Shown here: one piece after another, positions 8,877 to 16,802 of the stretch | How the letters are laid out: each line of letters opens with the position of its first letter | How positions within the stretch are numbered: the first letter of the stretch is position 1 | Assembly (NCBI GenBank): GCA_000153145.1 | Contig: CH672415.1 | Coordinates: 889,208-953,207 of the forward strand | Direction: 5' to 3' | Length of the DNA stretch: 64,000 bases | Origin: a marine actinobacterium PHSC20C1 | GTDB taxonomy: Bacteria > Actinomycetota > Actinomycetes > Actinomycetales > Microbacteriaceae | Program-made: the position numbers and the translations under genes | Notes under the pieces: model-generated | Database searches by the model: none | The model's input: only the letters and a program-made list of their open reading frames with translations | What the model was told of the DNA's origin: nothing

Positions 8877-10719
8877 CTTTCGCCTGTGCTTTCTTGACCG
8901 GGGTTTTCGTAGCCGCAGCCTTCTTTACGGGAGCTTTTTTAGCAGGCGTCTTCTTTACTGGCGCTTTTTTAGCAGGCGTCGCAGTTGCTTTCTTGGCCGG
9001 AGCAGTTTTCGCCGCCGGAGCCTTCTTTGCCAGCAGAGCATCCACGCCTTCGGCTGGAGTGATCTTGCCGGGGTTGAAGTTGCTCTGGGGATCAGCCGCA
9101 CCAAGGAGGCCGCGCACGAGCTTGAGGCCCTCGGACGAGATGTCTTGTTCAAGCCAGGGCGAATGCTCAACGCCAACACCGTGGTGGTGCGAGATCGTTC
9201 CGTCGTTGTCAACGAATGACTGTTGGATGGCGCGCTTCACGGTGTCGTATTCGCCAAGCGGGTCGTCGCCGAAGGTGAACGCGAACGTGAAGTAGAGGCA
9301 GGCTCCCGAATGGTATGAGTGCGACATGTGCGACATGATCCAGCCCTTGGTGCCGAGCGAATCGTAGGCGTCTTGGGCTGCCTTATGCGCGGCAGAGTGA
9401 AGCTTCACCACTGATGACCATGGTGTTGCTGTTTCTGAAACGTCACCCGCTGCCCCCATGTCGAGGAGGAAGTCGCGCAGATAGGGAGTGTCGAATTTCT
9501 TCTGGTCGTAGAGGATGCCCGGTCCCTTACCAACGCCCATTCCGCCGTGCTTGGCGACAATCTTGTCGACCAGTGCTTTCTGGCGCTTGGCGTGCGAAAC
9601 GCTGCCCTCAAAGCCGATGAACGAGAGGCAAATGTCGTCGAGATTCCAGCCTTTCGACTTCATGATCTTCGGCAGGGCCGTCTCGGCGCTGAACTTGCTG
9701 ATGCCCGTACGAGTTTTGCTCGTCGCGAGCGAAAAACCTGTCTCTTTGGCGTCAGAGATGCGGGTGATAGATGGCGCAGCATCCGATTCAGCAATCGCCT
9801 GCATTGCAGCAATTCCTGACTTCCAGTTGCGGAAGAAGTAGGCGTAGACGTCTCGCTTGGCCGGAATACGGTGAACTTGCACCGTGACCTCAGTGATTAC
9901 GCCAAGGCGGCCCTCGCTGCCAAGAATCATTTCGCGAACGCTTGGCCCACTCGAAGTACTCGGAAGCGGGCGAAGTACGAGAACGCCGCCGGGGCGAACC
10001 ATTCGCAATCCGCGAGTGATATCCGCAATGTCGCCGTACTTGTCTGACTGCATTCCAGAGGACCGTGTCGCTACCCAACCGCCAACAGTGGAGTGCGTGA
10101 AGCTGTCAGGAAAGTGTCCAATCGTCCAGCCCTGAGCGTTGAGCTGCTCTTCAAGGTCGGGGCCCTGCGCTCCCGCCTGAATGCGCGCGAGACCGGCGTC
10201 CTTGTCTATAGCGACTACCTTGCGCAAGCGTCCAAGATCGAGGGAGATAACGACGCGTTTCTCGGCGGGCATCGGCTCAAGGCTTCCCGCGATGTTGCTG
10301 CCGCCACCAAAAGGAATGATGACTGAATTCGCTGCGACCGCGGCATCCACAATCGCTTGCACTTCGGCTTCATCCGCCGGATACACGACAACATCTGGGC
10401 TTCGCTTGATTGCATTACTGCGGATTCGTACGAGGTCGCGCAACCCCTTGCCGTAGGTATGGATGACCCGAACCATGTCGTCGCGAGTGACATTATCTGC
10501 ACCGACGATCGCCGCAAGCTGTTTGGTGAATGCCGCCGTTGCTTTGCTCTTGGGAACGTCAAGCTCGTCGAACGACGGCTCTCCAGCACGAGTGGCAGAG
10601 CCAAGGTCGAGACCAACCGCATACTCCACAAAGGGAGCAAAACCAGGCTTGTCTTCGTGGTGGAAACCCACGCCCTCGTTGCCCCAACCCCACCACTTCA
10701 TGTGCTTGACAGAGGTCAT
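8860..10719 (-). CDS. agpS: Alkyldihydroxyacetonephosphate synthase-like FAD enzyme with lysine-rich tail
   Basis: 619 aa. The predicted reaction is exchange of the acyl chain of acyl-DHAP for a fatty alcohol, making the ether bond. Residues 8-17 (KWWGWGNEGV) match the opening of eukaryotic AGPS. The FAD-binding PCMH domain spans roughly 105-290, with PFGGGSNIAG (136-145), PDSFTHSTVGGW (204-215) and LGSEGRLGVITE (266-277). The C-terminal half has SYHSGACLYF (Tyr469, equivalent to the catalytic AGPS Tyr) and the triple His 511-513 (SHHHGVG). Residues 565-619 form a histone H1-like tail of KKAP/AKK repeats, absent from classical AGPS. It is last in a three-gene operon, its ATG overlapping the plsC stop (ATGA). 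A simple glycolate-oxidase-type FAD enzyme is less likely given the Tyr/HHH motifs. Confidence 0.88.
   Translation of the reverse strand: MTSVKHMKWWGWGNEGVGFHHEDKPGFAPFVEYAVGLDLGSATRAGEPSFDELDVPKSKATAAFTKQLAAIVGADNVTRDDMVRVIHTYGKGLRDLVRIRSNAIKRSPDVVVYPADEAEVQAIVDAAVAANSVIIPFGGGSNIAGSLEPMPAEKRVVISLDLGRLRKVVAIDKDAGLARIQAGAQGPDLEEQLNAQGWTIGHFPDSFTHSTVGGWVATRSSGMQSDKYGDIADITRGLRMVRPGGVLVLRPLPSTSSGPSVREMILGSEGRLGVITEVTVQVHRIPAKRDVYAYFFRNWKSGIAAMQAIAESDAAPSITRISDAKETGFSLATSKTRTGISKFSAETALPKIMKSKGWNLDDICLSFIGFEGSVSHAKRQKALVDKIVAKHGGMGVGKGPGILYDQKKFDTPYLRDFLLDMGAAGDVSETATPWSSVVKLHSAAHKAAQDAYDSLGTKGWIMSHMSHSYHSGACLYFTFAFTFGDDPLGEYDTVKRAIQQSFVDNDGTISHHHGVGVEHSPWLEQDISSEGLKLVRGLLGAADPQSNFNPGKITPAEGVDALLAKKAPAAKTAPAKKATATPAKKAPVKKTPAKKAPVKKAAATKTPVKKAQAKATPKK
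8921..8980 (-). repeat. Two 30-bp direct repeats coding the KKAPVKK-type tail of AgpS
   Basis: Units 8921-8950 and 8951-8980 differ at only two positions and encode repeated lysine/alanine/proline decapeptides. Flanking sequence (8881-9030) is further degenerate copies. Such a tract can expand or contract by slippage. Confidence 0.85.
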
Positions 10720-11411
10720 TTCGTTCCCTTCGGAGTTGCTCTTGGCATCGGGTGAATTGTCTCGTGCAATTGGCGCACGGTTTCAGATAGTCGAGTTGAG
10801 AAGGCTTCGGGAGTCTCAGAATCACGGCGGTACTGCAATTCGCCAAAGACTACCGTGACGGGGAGTCGACCGCGTTTGGGCCAGTTATAACCGCGCGGCA
10901 TTGCTACAGAAGCTCCAACCAACGCGATCGGCAAACAGGGCACGGAGGTGTTTATCGAGAGTGCCGCAGCGCCAGGCTTAAACCGCGAAAGAACTCCAAG
11001 GCGAGTCCGGCCGCCTTCGGGAAAAATGAGCAATGGCACACCGCGATCCAACAATCTGCGCGATGCTCCCGCTCGCTTGCCTTCGGCATTTCGCTCGATT
11101 GCAAAGGCGTTGAAGAACAGTGTCGTGAGCCACTTGCGCCACCACACTTCAAAGAAGTAGTCGGCAGCCGCACCCGCAGCCAGATAGCGAGAACGCTTAC
11201 GTGGGAGTGCCCCAATGATGAGCGGAGCATCGAGATGGCTCGAATGATTCGCGACCGCGATGAATGGACCCTCGTGGGCATCGATGTTTTCGCGCCCCTT
11301 AACATCGACTTGAACGAGTGACCACACGAGTGGTTTCAACAGCCCGCGCTGCGCCACAAATCTGAAGCACGCCATCGTCGGCGAGGTGAATCGGTCGAAG
11401 GGCTGCGTCAT
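10716..11411 (-). CDS. PlsC-type lysophospholipid/glycerophosphate acyltransferase
   Basis: 231 aa. It has the acyltransferase motif H-x4-D (NHSSHLD, His56/Asp61) and block III FPEGGRT near residue 130. Upstream are N-terminal hydrophobic segments for membrane association. It transfers an acyl chain to a glycerol-phosphate backbone: either DHAP, to make the AgpS substrate, or the sn-2 position of an alkyl-glycerol phosphate. The gene lies between an SDR and agpS, with 4-base overlaps (ATGA) on both sides, so the three are co-translated. That placement is the main reason for assigning it to ether-lipid rather than general phospholipid synthesis. Confidence 0.85.
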   Translation of the reverse strand: MTQPFDRFTSPTMACFRFVAQRGLLKPLVWSLVQVDVKGRENIDAHEGPFIAVANHSSHLDAPLIIGALPRKRSRYLAAGAAADYFFEVWWRKWLTTLFFNAFAIERNAEGKRAGASRRLLDRGVPLLIFPEGGRTRLGVLSRFKPGAAALSINTSVPCLPIALVGASVAMPRGYNWPKRGRLPVTVVFGELQYRRDSETPEAFSTRLSETVRQLHETIHPMPRATPKGTK

Positions 11412-12223
11412 GTCGTCGTCGTGTCTCTCACGCCATGAGGTTCGGAGCCCTCGTCACTTCGGCTTGAAGAAATTTTGGCCGAGATCCAACGAATTGTGCG
11501 CCGCGGTAAATGTCGAGCAAACCATCCGATGGCTCGGTACCGAACAGTAGGTATGGATATGACTTTGCCGCGTGCTGAATCGCGCAGTGCGCCCAAGACA
11601 AGGGTCGGTGCGTCAATCCACAGGAACGAAGGAATAGAACCGGTGCGGATGCCCGCCCGCTCGTGGAATTCGGTGATGACCCATCCCGGCATCAGCGCCG
11701 TCACAGTAACTCCTGTATTGCGCAGTTCTACCGAGAGTCCTTGGCTGTATGAGGCCACCCACGCTTTGATCGCGGAATATGACCCCATGGTGACGAGACC
11801 TGCAATGCTCGACACGTTGATGATGCGGCCGCTGCCGCGTTCGCGCATGGCTCGGCCTGCTGTGCCCGCCAGGATCAGTACGGCCCGACACATAACGTCA
11901 AAGGCATGTTCATGCACCGATGCTGAGTCAACATCGGTCAATCGGGCGTGTACGCCGAAACCTGCGTTGTTGACGAACAGGTCAATGGGCTTGGCGCGAT
12001 CTGCCAGCCGGTGTGCGACTCTCAGTACGTCGTCGCGATCAGCGAGGTCGGCGCTAATCGTCTCTACGGTGACACCAAACTCGGTGCTCAAACGCGAAGC
12101 GGTGGCGTCGAGCCGAGTTTCGTTACGCGCTACCAAAACAAGGTCGCTGCCATCCCGGGCAAGTTGTCGCGCAAACTCTGCACCGATTCCAGAAGTGCCA
12201 CCGGTTATTAGCGCAATTGCCAT
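11408..12223 (-). CDS. Short-chain dehydrogenase/reductase, candidate acyl/alkyl-DHAP reductase
   Basis: 271 aa from ATG 12223. A classical SDR: cofactor motif TGGTSGIG (8-15), NNAG (NNAGFGV), catalytic Ser in INVSSIAG and YSAIK (Tyr-x-x-x-Lys). The start is taken where the Rossmann fold begins; the longer reading to 12409 runs through the divergent promoter region. TAGTCT (12231-12236) sits seven bases upstream of ATG. First gene of the SDR-plsC-agpS operon. In ether-lipid synthesis a ketoreductase is needed to turn alkyl-DHAP into alkyl-glycerol 3-phosphate. This SDR is the only candidate in the cluster, but the assignment is inference. Confidence 0.82.
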   Translation of the reverse strand: MAIALITGGTSGIGAEFARQLARDGSDLVLVARNETRLDATASRLSTEFGVTVETISADLADRDDVLRVAHRLADRAKPIDLFVNNAGFGVHARLTDVDSASVHEHAFDVMCRAVLILAGTAGRAMRERGSGRIINVSSIAGLVTMGSYSAIKAWVASYSQGLSVELRNTGVTVTALMPGWVITEFHERAGIRTGSIPSFLWIDAPTLVLGALRDSARGKVISIPTVRYRAIGWFARHLPRRTIRWISAKISSSRSDEGSEPHGVRDTTTT

Positions 12224-12333
12224 GACGCCAAGACTACGGCAAGCACCCGGCGTCGATTGGGTTTTTGCGGCAGGGTCGCAACTAGAATCGAAGCAAGTTG
12301 CTGTCACCACACTGCGTCGAGCGGAGGAAAACA
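12224..12333. promoter_or_regulatory. Divergent promoter region between the two lipid operons
   Basis: 110 bases between the SDR-plsC-agpS operon (minus) and the ferritin-like/reductase operon (plus). For the minus side, TAGTCT at 12231-12236 is a -10 box seven bases from the start. For the plus side, TAGAAT at 12283-12288 is a good -10, giving a leader of roughly 40 bases that ends in the ribosome site GGAGG (12323-12327) before ATG 12334. Sharing one short control region suggests co-expression of both operons. No clear operator palindrome is visible. Confidence 0.55.
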
Positions 12334-13134
12334 ATGCCGAGAAGTCATGAAGTTGCCCTCGACGATATGTCGATTCCCGCACCAGACTTTGATGTGCGAG
12401 CGTATGCAAACGATGCGCAGGCCAGCTACCGCGATTACCTCAATTTGGAGGCGTACCGGGCGCATCCTCTGAGTGCAGATACTCTCCGCATTCTGCGCTA
12501 CCTACAGGTTGTCGAGCGCGGCACAATGACGCACTTGCGCAGTGTGCTTGTCACCGCAACCCATAAAGATGCGCGAGTTACGGCGTTCCTCATCTCATGG
12601 GCATTCGAAAAGTATTGGATTGCGGACGCCTTGGATCAGATCATCCGCGCACATGAGGGTGGCGAAGCTGACCGCGCACCGTTTCGTACGCCAGTGGAGC
12701 GTACGATTCGCGAATCCATTGTCGCCAATATCATTGGGCTCCCCATGATCGCGGTTCACATGACTTTAGGCGCCGTCGATGAGTGGCTCATGCAGGCCGC
12801 CTACCGTCGCCTCGTTGAGTTGGATCCCAACCCGCAACTCATCGATACGGTAACTCGATTCCTCGCCACCAAGGGCCGGCAGCTTGAGTTCTTCGAGGGC
12901 CAAGCTCGCAACCGCCTCTCGACATCGACTCGCGCGCAAAAAGTTACCCGCCGGCGGCTAGCCAAAACTCCCTGGCCCATCGGAGCACGCGCTGAGCCCC
13001 GCGAGAACACCGAGTTCTTTTTCGGACACCTCTTTAGCAGTCACCCTTCCACCATCGTTGAGATCGACGCCCTCGTTGACTCTCTCGCTGGCCAAAAAAA
13101 TCTCAACCTGATGAAACGGGCCGCCGCCTTATGA
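12334..13134 (+). CDS. Ferritin-like protein with degenerate diiron site (pseudo-enzyme paralogue)
   Basis: 266 aa, all-helical, clearly paralogous to the protein at 15448-16242. Matching segments include LRYLQVVE versus LRYMADVE, VTATHKD versus VTPSHKE, and GAVDEW versus GAANEW. Of the six carboxylate/His iron ligands inferred in the paralogue, only Glu61 and Glu150 remain. The first ExxH becomes Lys93/Ile96, and the second ExxH becomes Gly181/Leu184. It therefore probably cannot bind two irons and may act as a structural or regulatory subunit. The start is ATG 12334 with a GGAGG site at optimal distance; the in-frame ATG at 12298 has no such site. Its stop overlaps the acyl-CoA reductase start (ATGA), so the two are translationally coupled. 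Confidence 0.82.
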   Translation: MPRSHEVALDDMSIPAPDFDVRAYANDAQASYRDYLNLEAYRAHPLSADTLRILRYLQVVERGTMTHLRSVLVTATHKDARVTAFLISWAFEKYWIADALDQIIRAHEGGEADRAPFRTPVERTIRESIVANIIGLPMIAVHMTLGAVDEWLMQAAYRRLVELDPNPQLIDTVTRFLATKGRQLEFFEGQARNRLSTSTRAQKVTRRRLAKTPWPIGARAEPRENTEFFFGHLFSSHPSTIVEIDALVDSLAGQKNLNLMKRAAAL

Positions 13135-15440
13135 CGACCATTAGAGCCCTCACTACCGAACACGTCTTTCTTACGGGAGCGACGGGGTTTGTCGGCCAAG
13201 CGATCCTCGAGCGACTGCTTTCCAGCCATCCAGAGACCCGAATTTCTATTCTGGTGCGAGGAAAGGGTGCAACCACGGGCGAGGGGCGACTGACTAACCT
13301 CATGCGCAAACCGGTGTTCGCACAGTGGATGGAGTCACTCGGCAAGGAGCAGGCTCTTGCCGAAGTCGCGCGGCGAGTCACCGTCATTGAGGGCAGCCTC
13401 ACGGATGTCGGCACGCTGCCGGACGACATCGATATTGTCATCCACGGAGCATCTACCGTCTCGTTTGATCCGCCGATCGATGAAGCCTTCGACACCAATG
13501 TCGGCGGAGCAACAGGTATTTACACCGCGCTGCTCGCGAGCAAGTCTCGCCCGCACGTTGTACATATTTCCACTGCCTATGTCGGCGGCATACGAAAGGG
13601 CATCGTCCCCGAGGCATCGCTTGTTCACAACGTCGACTGGCGAGCCGAATATGAGGCTGCGCGCACTGCCCGCACTCGTGTTGAGTTCGAATCGCGCCAG
13701 CCAGAAGCCCTCCGTGCACAGTTGACGGCGGCGAAAGCACGACATGGCAAGGCTGGCCCGCAAGCAGTCGCACAGTTCACTGAGGCGGCACGAGCGGAGT
13801 GGGTGCACGATCGACTTGTCGATTATGGGCGGATGCGCGCCGAAAGTCTGGGGTGGACCGATGTCTACACCCTCACGAAGGCGTTCGCCGAGCGGGTAGC
13901 CGAAGAGATGTGGGCCCAGGCCGGGCATCGCTTGTCCGTAGTGCGACCGTCAATTATTGAGAGCGCACTCCATCACCCCTTCCCGGGCTGGATTGACGGT
14001 TTCAAGGTCGCTGATCCGTTGATCCTTGCGTATGGTCGCGGTCAGTTACCTGACTTTCCCGGCCTGCCTGACTCGATCCTTGACGTCATCCCGGTTGACT
14101 TTGTCGTCAACGCAACGCTGGCCGCGGCAGCAGCTAAGGCTGATCCGAAGGCGCCCAGGTATTACCACGTGAGTTCTGGCGCTAGCAATCCGCTGCCGTT
14201 TCATCGCATGTACGAGAACGTCAACGCGTACTTTACTGCGAATCCGTTGCCTGCCGAAGATGGAGAAATTAGCGTTCCGCTGTGGCGCTTTCCCGGCGGT
14301 CAACGGGTCGAACGGGCACTCGTTAAGCGCGAACGTCAGGCAGCCCGTGCTGAACGAGTAATTACGCGCATGCCGACGACTCCGCGAACTCGCCGCTGGC
14401 TAGACGAGGTGAAGAGCGGCCAACATCAGCTCGAGGTTTTGCGCGCCTTTACCAATCTCTACCGCGCCTATGTGCAAACCGAGATCATCTTCGACGATGC
14501 CAACACGCGCGAACTATTGGCCTCGTTGCCTAAGAAAACTGCCCACAGCGCCCGATTCGATGTCACCGAAATTGACTGGGAAAACTACTTTCAGCAGGTA
14601 CATTTTCCGGCAATCACGACGCTTACTCGCGCCTTCGCAAATCGCCCGGCAGCAAAGACGCGCACCGCAAAGAAGCTGCCCGAGAGAACCGATGTCGTCG
14701 CGGTTTTTGATCTCGAAGGTACCGTCGTCGACTCGAATCTTGTAAAGCAGTACCTTTTGCTGTGGGGCGGCACCGTGCCTCGTGCCAAGGTCCTGCACGA
14801 TCTCGCCAACTTCACGTTCTCGCTGCGCAAGTACATGCGCGCTGAGCGCCGGGACCGTGGCGAGTTCATCCGAACCTTCATGCGTCGCTACGAAGGCTTC
14901 AAAATTGCTGAGATCGAGCGGATGGTACGCGGCAGTTTTGGCCGAGCCATGATGCGTCGTGTGATGCCGGATGCGCTGCGTCGAGTTCAGGAGCATCGTG
15001 ACGCTGGCCACCGCACCATCCTGGTGACGGGCACGATCGATCTCATGGTGACGCCGTTTTTGCCGTACTTTGACGAGGTCGTTGCCGGGCGGATGCACGA
15101 ACGCGACGGGATTCTCACAGGCTTCCTGGCTGATCCACCTTTGGTCGATGAGGCACGAGCGGCTTGGTTGCGTCACTACGCCGACCAGAATGGCTTCAAT
15201 CTCACACAGTCGTACGGGTATGGCGATAGCCACGCTGACCTGATGTGGTTGCAGCTTGTTGGCAACCCGAGTGCGGTCAACCCCGACGTGAACTTGTACA
15301 AGCACGCTCAAGAGAAGCGCTGGAATGTGCTCGATTGGAAGCGTCGCTCGCCCAACTCCCGCATCCCGCGCCCTCGAGACGCGGCCGCTGCGACACAGGA
15401 AGGAGATGGACACAGCTCGACGCCGTCGAGCCAGTCCTGA
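13131..15440 (+). CDS. Fatty acyl-CoA reductase (NAD-binding 4) fused to HAD-IB phosphatase
   Basis: 769 aa. Residues 1-370: extended SDR of the male-sterility/FAR type, with GATGFVG (16-22), HISTAYVGG (145-153) and YTLTK (246-250, catalytic Tyr/Lys). It should reduce acyl-CoA to aldehyde or alcohol with NADPH. Residues 371-515: helical linker similar to the FAR C-terminal region. Residues 520-750: HAD-IB phosphatase with motif I FDLEGT (Asp527; second acidic residue Glu, as in ThrH-type phosphatases), motif II LVTGT and motif III GDSHAD. The HAD substrate is unknown; a glycerol-phosphate lipid is plausible. The gene starts by overlapping the ferritin-like gene and ends 7 bases before the next ferritin-like gene. 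An antisense open reading frame inside it is a shadow. Confidence 0.87.
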   Translation: MTTIRALTTEHVFLTGATGFVGQAILERLLSSHPETRISILVRGKGATTGEGRLTNLMRKPVFAQWMESLGKEQALAEVARRVTVIEGSLTDVGTLPDDIDIVIHGASTVSFDPPIDEAFDTNVGGATGIYTALLASKSRPHVVHISTAYVGGIRKGIVPEASLVHNVDWRAEYEAARTARTRVEFESRQPEALRAQLTAAKARHGKAGPQAVAQFTEAARAEWVHDRLVDYGRMRAESLGWTDVYTLTKAFAERVAEEMWAQAGHRLSVVRPSIIESALHHPFPGWIDGFKVADPLILAYGRGQLPDFPGLPDSILDVIPVDFVVNATLAAAAAKADPKAPRYYHVSSGASNPLPFHRMYENVNAYFTANPLPAEDGEISVPLWRFPGGQRVERALVKRERQAARAERVITRMPTTPRTRRWLDEVKSGQHQLEVLRAFTNLYRAYVQTEIIFDDANTRELLASLPKKTAHSARFDVTEIDWENYFQQVHFPAITTLTRAFANRPAAKTRTAKKLPERTDVVAVFDLEGTVVDSNLVKQYLLLWGGTVPRAKVLHDLANFTFSLRKYMRAERRDRGEFIRTFMRRYEGFKIAEIERMVRGSFGRAMMRRVMPDALRRVQEHRDAGHRTILVTGTIDLMVTPFLPYFDEVVAGRMHERDGILTGFLADPPLVDEARAAWLRHYADQNGFNLTQSYGYGDSHADLMWLQLVGNPSAVNPDVNLYKHAQEKRWNVLDWKRRSPNSRIPRPRDAAAATQEGDGHSSTPSSQS

Positions 15441-15447
15441 TTACCTC

Positions 15448-16242
15448 ATGGCATTTGATATTGATCGATACACCTCCACCTCGAAAAAGGTTCAGTGGGG
15501 TGACCTAGACTTCACCGAGTTCGAGCGCAACCCCCTGCCAGACGCTACGCTGCGCAGCCTTCGCTACATGGCAGACGTCGAATACCACACCGTCTGTTAT
15601 CTACGGGATTTGCTGGTAACGCCCTCCCACAAGGAGGTCGACGTGAGTGCATTCATGACCATGTGGAATCGCGAAGAGTTTTGGCACGGTGAAGCCCTCT
15701 CCAAGGTGCTGGGTGCACATGACGTGACGCTTGACTATGACGAACTCAAGGCAACCCGATTGAAGCTCGGTTGGAAGGACCGCCTCGATCCCATCAAGCA
15801 GTCGGTACTCGGAAACGTAATCGGTAAAGACTTCATCGCCGTGCACATGATTTGGGGTGCCGCAAACGAGTGGTCTGCGGTTGCCGCCTACAACCGCCTT
15901 GCGGACATGGAAAAACATCCGGTTCTCTCTGAATTGCTTCGAAGGATTGCGAAGCAAGAGGCCCGCCATGTCGCGTTCTATGCCACGCAGGCTCGAGAGC
16001 GACTTGCGAAGAGCAAGAAGGCTCAAGTTCTCGCTCGCCTCGCGTTGAAAGGCGCGTGGGGGCCGGTTGGCTCGAGCATTATGCCGGCAGAAGAGGTCAC
16101 TCATGTCATGGGTCATCTCTTCTCGGGACCGGAGGGTTTGCGCGAGATTCGCAAGCTTGATGAGCACATTTCTCGCATGCCTGGCCTTGAAGGCCTCACC
16201 ATTGTGGAGACCTCCATGAAAAAGTATGGGGTTGCTGCGTAA
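15448..16242 (+). CDS. Ferritin-like diiron protein, candidate lipid oxidase/desaturase
   Basis: 264 aa helical bundle with a complete set of diiron ligands at the expected spacing: Glu45, Glu77-x-x-His80 (EEFWH), Glu141, and Glu171-x-x-His174 (QEARH). This pattern is shared by acyl-ACP desaturases, aldehyde-deformylating oxygenases and other ferritin-like oxidases; overall length fits the smaller members. Start ATG 15448 lies seven bases after the upstream stop and has no strong ribosome site, so translation is probably by reinitiation; the ATG at 15406 has its AGGAG directly abutting and is unlikely. Context (acyl-CoA reductase, AgpS) suggests an O2-dependent step on an acyl, aldehyde or alkyl-ether lipid. 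The exact reaction cannot be read from sequence. Confidence 0.82.
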   Translation: MAFDIDRYTSTSKKVQWGDLDFTEFERNPLPDATLRSLRYMADVEYHTVCYLRDLLVTPSHKEVDVSAFMTMWNREEFWHGEALSKVLGAHDVTLDYDELKATRLKLGWKDRLDPIKQSVLGNVIGKDFIAVHMIWGAANEWSAVAAYNRLADMEKHPVLSELLRRIAKQEARHVAFYATQARERLAKSKKAQVLARLALKGAWGPVGSSIMPAEEVTHVMGHLFSGPEGLREIRKLDEHISRMPGLEGLTIVETSMKKYGVAA

Positions 16243-16298
16243 CAGGCGTAGGCTTCTCGCTGGACTATTGGCCTCAAACGAATTGGTAAGTTGGAACC

Positions 16299-16793
16299 GT
16301 GGGCGTAAGAATCGAACGAATTGACCTTCCTGGGTTTGGTGTTCGCAATGATGTGATCACTGACTCTGGATGCCGTGTCAGCGTAGTTTCGCTGCGCTCT
16401 GGTGAGCGCGATCTTGCATTCTTCAATGCGGACGACCCGGATTCGAATGCAGCATCGATCTCGTTGACTGATGATGAGGCTGCAGCTATTGCCGAGGTGC
16501 TCGGTTCTTCGTTGACGTTGAGTCGTTTGTCAGTGCTTGGCGAGAAGGCTGAGGGGCTCTACACCGAGGAGATTTCACTTCCCAGCGGTTCCGGATTCAT
16601 CGGCCACCCGATGGGCAATATGAAGGCTCGCACACTCACAAGTGCGTCAATTGTTGCGATCGCACGCGGCAACGATGTTGTTCCCTCTCCAGGGCCTGAG
16701 GTCAAGTTCGAGTCGGGCGATGTCATTGTTGCGGTGGGAACCCGCAAGGGCCTCGACGCACTTGGCAAGCTCATCAACCGCGGCCCCAGCTAA
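16299..16793 (+). CDS. RCK_C (TrkA-C) regulatory subunit of K+/H+ antiporter, KhtT-like
   Basis: 164 aa, soluble. The N-terminal half is an uncharacterised beta-rich region; residues about 80-160 form an RCK_C/TrkA-C domain ending in FESGDVIVAVGTRKGLDALGK. In Bacillus-type KhtTU systems the small RCK_C protein gates the membrane antiporter in response to nucleotide and pH. GTG 16299 follows a TAAGTT -10 box (16287-16292) by six bases, suggesting a leaderless start. It is followed after 9 bases by the transporter gene. Confidence 0.82.
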   Translation: MGVRIERIDLPGFGVRNDVITDSGCRVSVVSLRSGERDLAFFNADDPDSNAASISLTDDEAAAIAEVLGSSLTLSRLSVLGEKAEGLYTEEISLPSGSGFIGHPMGNMKARTLTSASIVAIARGNDVVPSPGPEVKFESGDVIVAVGTRKGLDALGKLINRGPS

Positions 16794-16802
16794 GGCTCGC
16801 GT

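Noticed and set aside
8881-9030. Repeat cluster considered as CRISPR-like or as a microsatellite
   Set aside because: Repeats are contiguous, in frame and code the Lys/Ala/Pro tail; there are no unique spacers.
11475-12350. Open frame of 291 codons antisense to the SDR gene
   Set aside because: The opposite strand carries complete SDR motifs; this frame has none and would run across the divergent promoter.
14514-15413. Long antisense open frame (299 codons) inside the acyl-CoA reductase gene
   Set aside because: Product has no recognisable domain, biased composition typical of the complementary strand of a GC-rich gene, and the sense strand encodes clear HAD motifs.
15325-15447. N-terminal extension of the intact diiron protein
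   Set aside because: It overlaps the end of the reductase gene; the ATG at 15406 has its AGGAG with no spacing, and the extension is Arg-rich without structure.
12334-16242. The cluster as a pure hydrocarbon (alkane) pathway like cyanobacterial AAR/ADO
   Set aside because: Not excluded, but the linked AgpS and PlsC genes make glycerol-ether lipids the simpler reading, so it is kept only as the alternative.
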